Part shown: in pieces, positions 20,058-20,189 of the stretch
Numbering within the stretch: the stretch's first letter is position 1
How the letters are laid out: each line of letters begins with the position of its first letter
Assembly (NCBI GenBank): GCA_032250585.1
Contig: JAVVFH010000035.1
Location: 1 to 20,189 of the forward strand
Direction of reading: 5' to 3'
Source of the DNA: JAVVFH01 sp032250585
Lineage (GTDB): Bacteria; Pseudomonadota; Gammaproteobacteria; Xanthomonadales; SZUA-36
DNA: 20,189 nt
The notes under the pieces: model-generated
The model's database searches: none
The model's input: the letters and a program-made list of their open reading frames with translations, nothing else
What the model was told of the DNA's origin: nothing
Made by a program: the position numbers and the translations under genes

Positions 20058-20189
20058 GCGCCTGCTCTCCCTGGTTCAGAGGCCTTTCCTTGCGCATTCT
20101 CCGCAGCCGGCAGCGGAGCGGTTCTGGCGGCCAAGGCCTTCGGCCAAAGGCTACAGCTTTCCGCGGACGGATTCCATCCGTCCGCGCAG
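20058..20189. other. Intergenic edge with strong hairpin, no gene seen
   Basis: No coding frame is recognisable. The stretch holds the ribosome site of the NTF2-like gene, a GGCC-rich segment around 20127-20151 (AAGGCCTTCGGCC), and a perfect 11-bp hairpin at 20162-20186: CGCGGACGGAT, loop TCC, ATCCGTCCGCG. There is no T-run after the hairpin within the window. It may be another REP-class element or part of a terminator cut by the window end. Confidence 0.55.

Overview
The window is GC-rich chromosomal DNA from a gammaproteobacterium. The gene order def-fmt-rsmB-...-trkA on one strand, diverging from lysM-dprA-smg-topA-tsaC-hemF on the other, is the ancestral layout of this locus. E. coli keeps it in pieces (def-fmt-rsmB-trkA; smf-smg-yrdD-tsaC) and Pseudomonas keeps it near oriC. 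The NtrY/NtrX pair beside trkA, a lysine-tailed TopA without visible zinc ribbons, and REP-like repeats of the 'GAGCGGCTTCAGCCGCGAT' kind fit a deep branch near Xanthomonadales or Chromatiales. I cannot name a genus. No rRNA, tRNA, CRISPR or phage gene was seen.

Layout. The end of an NtrC-like regulator (1-125) meets dtd (129-578, minus). A lipid A acyltransferase gene (665-1540, plus) follows and overlaps a TPR gene tail to tail. From 12065 down to 1531 the minus strand holds one tightly packed run: def, fmt, rsmB, a DUF4390 lipoprotein, ntrY, ntrX, trkA, a possible 29-codon ORF, trkH and a TPR gene. Many junctions are ATGA or longer overlaps. An AT-rich divergent spacer (12066-12204) separates it from the plus-strand run lysM, dprA, smg, topA, tsaC, hemF. 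A convergent NTF2-like gene (19566-20057) and a repeat-bearing edge close the window.

How the genes fit together. def, fmt and rsmB serve translation initiation and 16S rRNA methylation. ntrY/ntrX form a two-component pair joined to the potassium system trkA/trkH. The plus run covers envelope LysM function, DNA uptake and processing (dprA), Smg, supercoil relaxation (topA), tRNA t6A synthesis (tsaC) and haem synthesis (hemF).

Points most worth a second look: (1) dprA has no ATG/GTG/TTG where the family begins, but an ACG 8 nt after a perfect AGGAGG, followed by a perfect 26-bp GC palindrome in the coding sequence. (2) topA best fits an ATT start. (3) A 177-bp MITE-like element with TA duplications sits exactly in the CTAG of the ntrY stop codon and regenerates it. 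(4) NtrX has an eroded AAA+ domain without GAFTGA. (5) Two mutually exclusive hairpins precede ntrX. (6) A REP-like pair has become the last codons and the stop of hemF.
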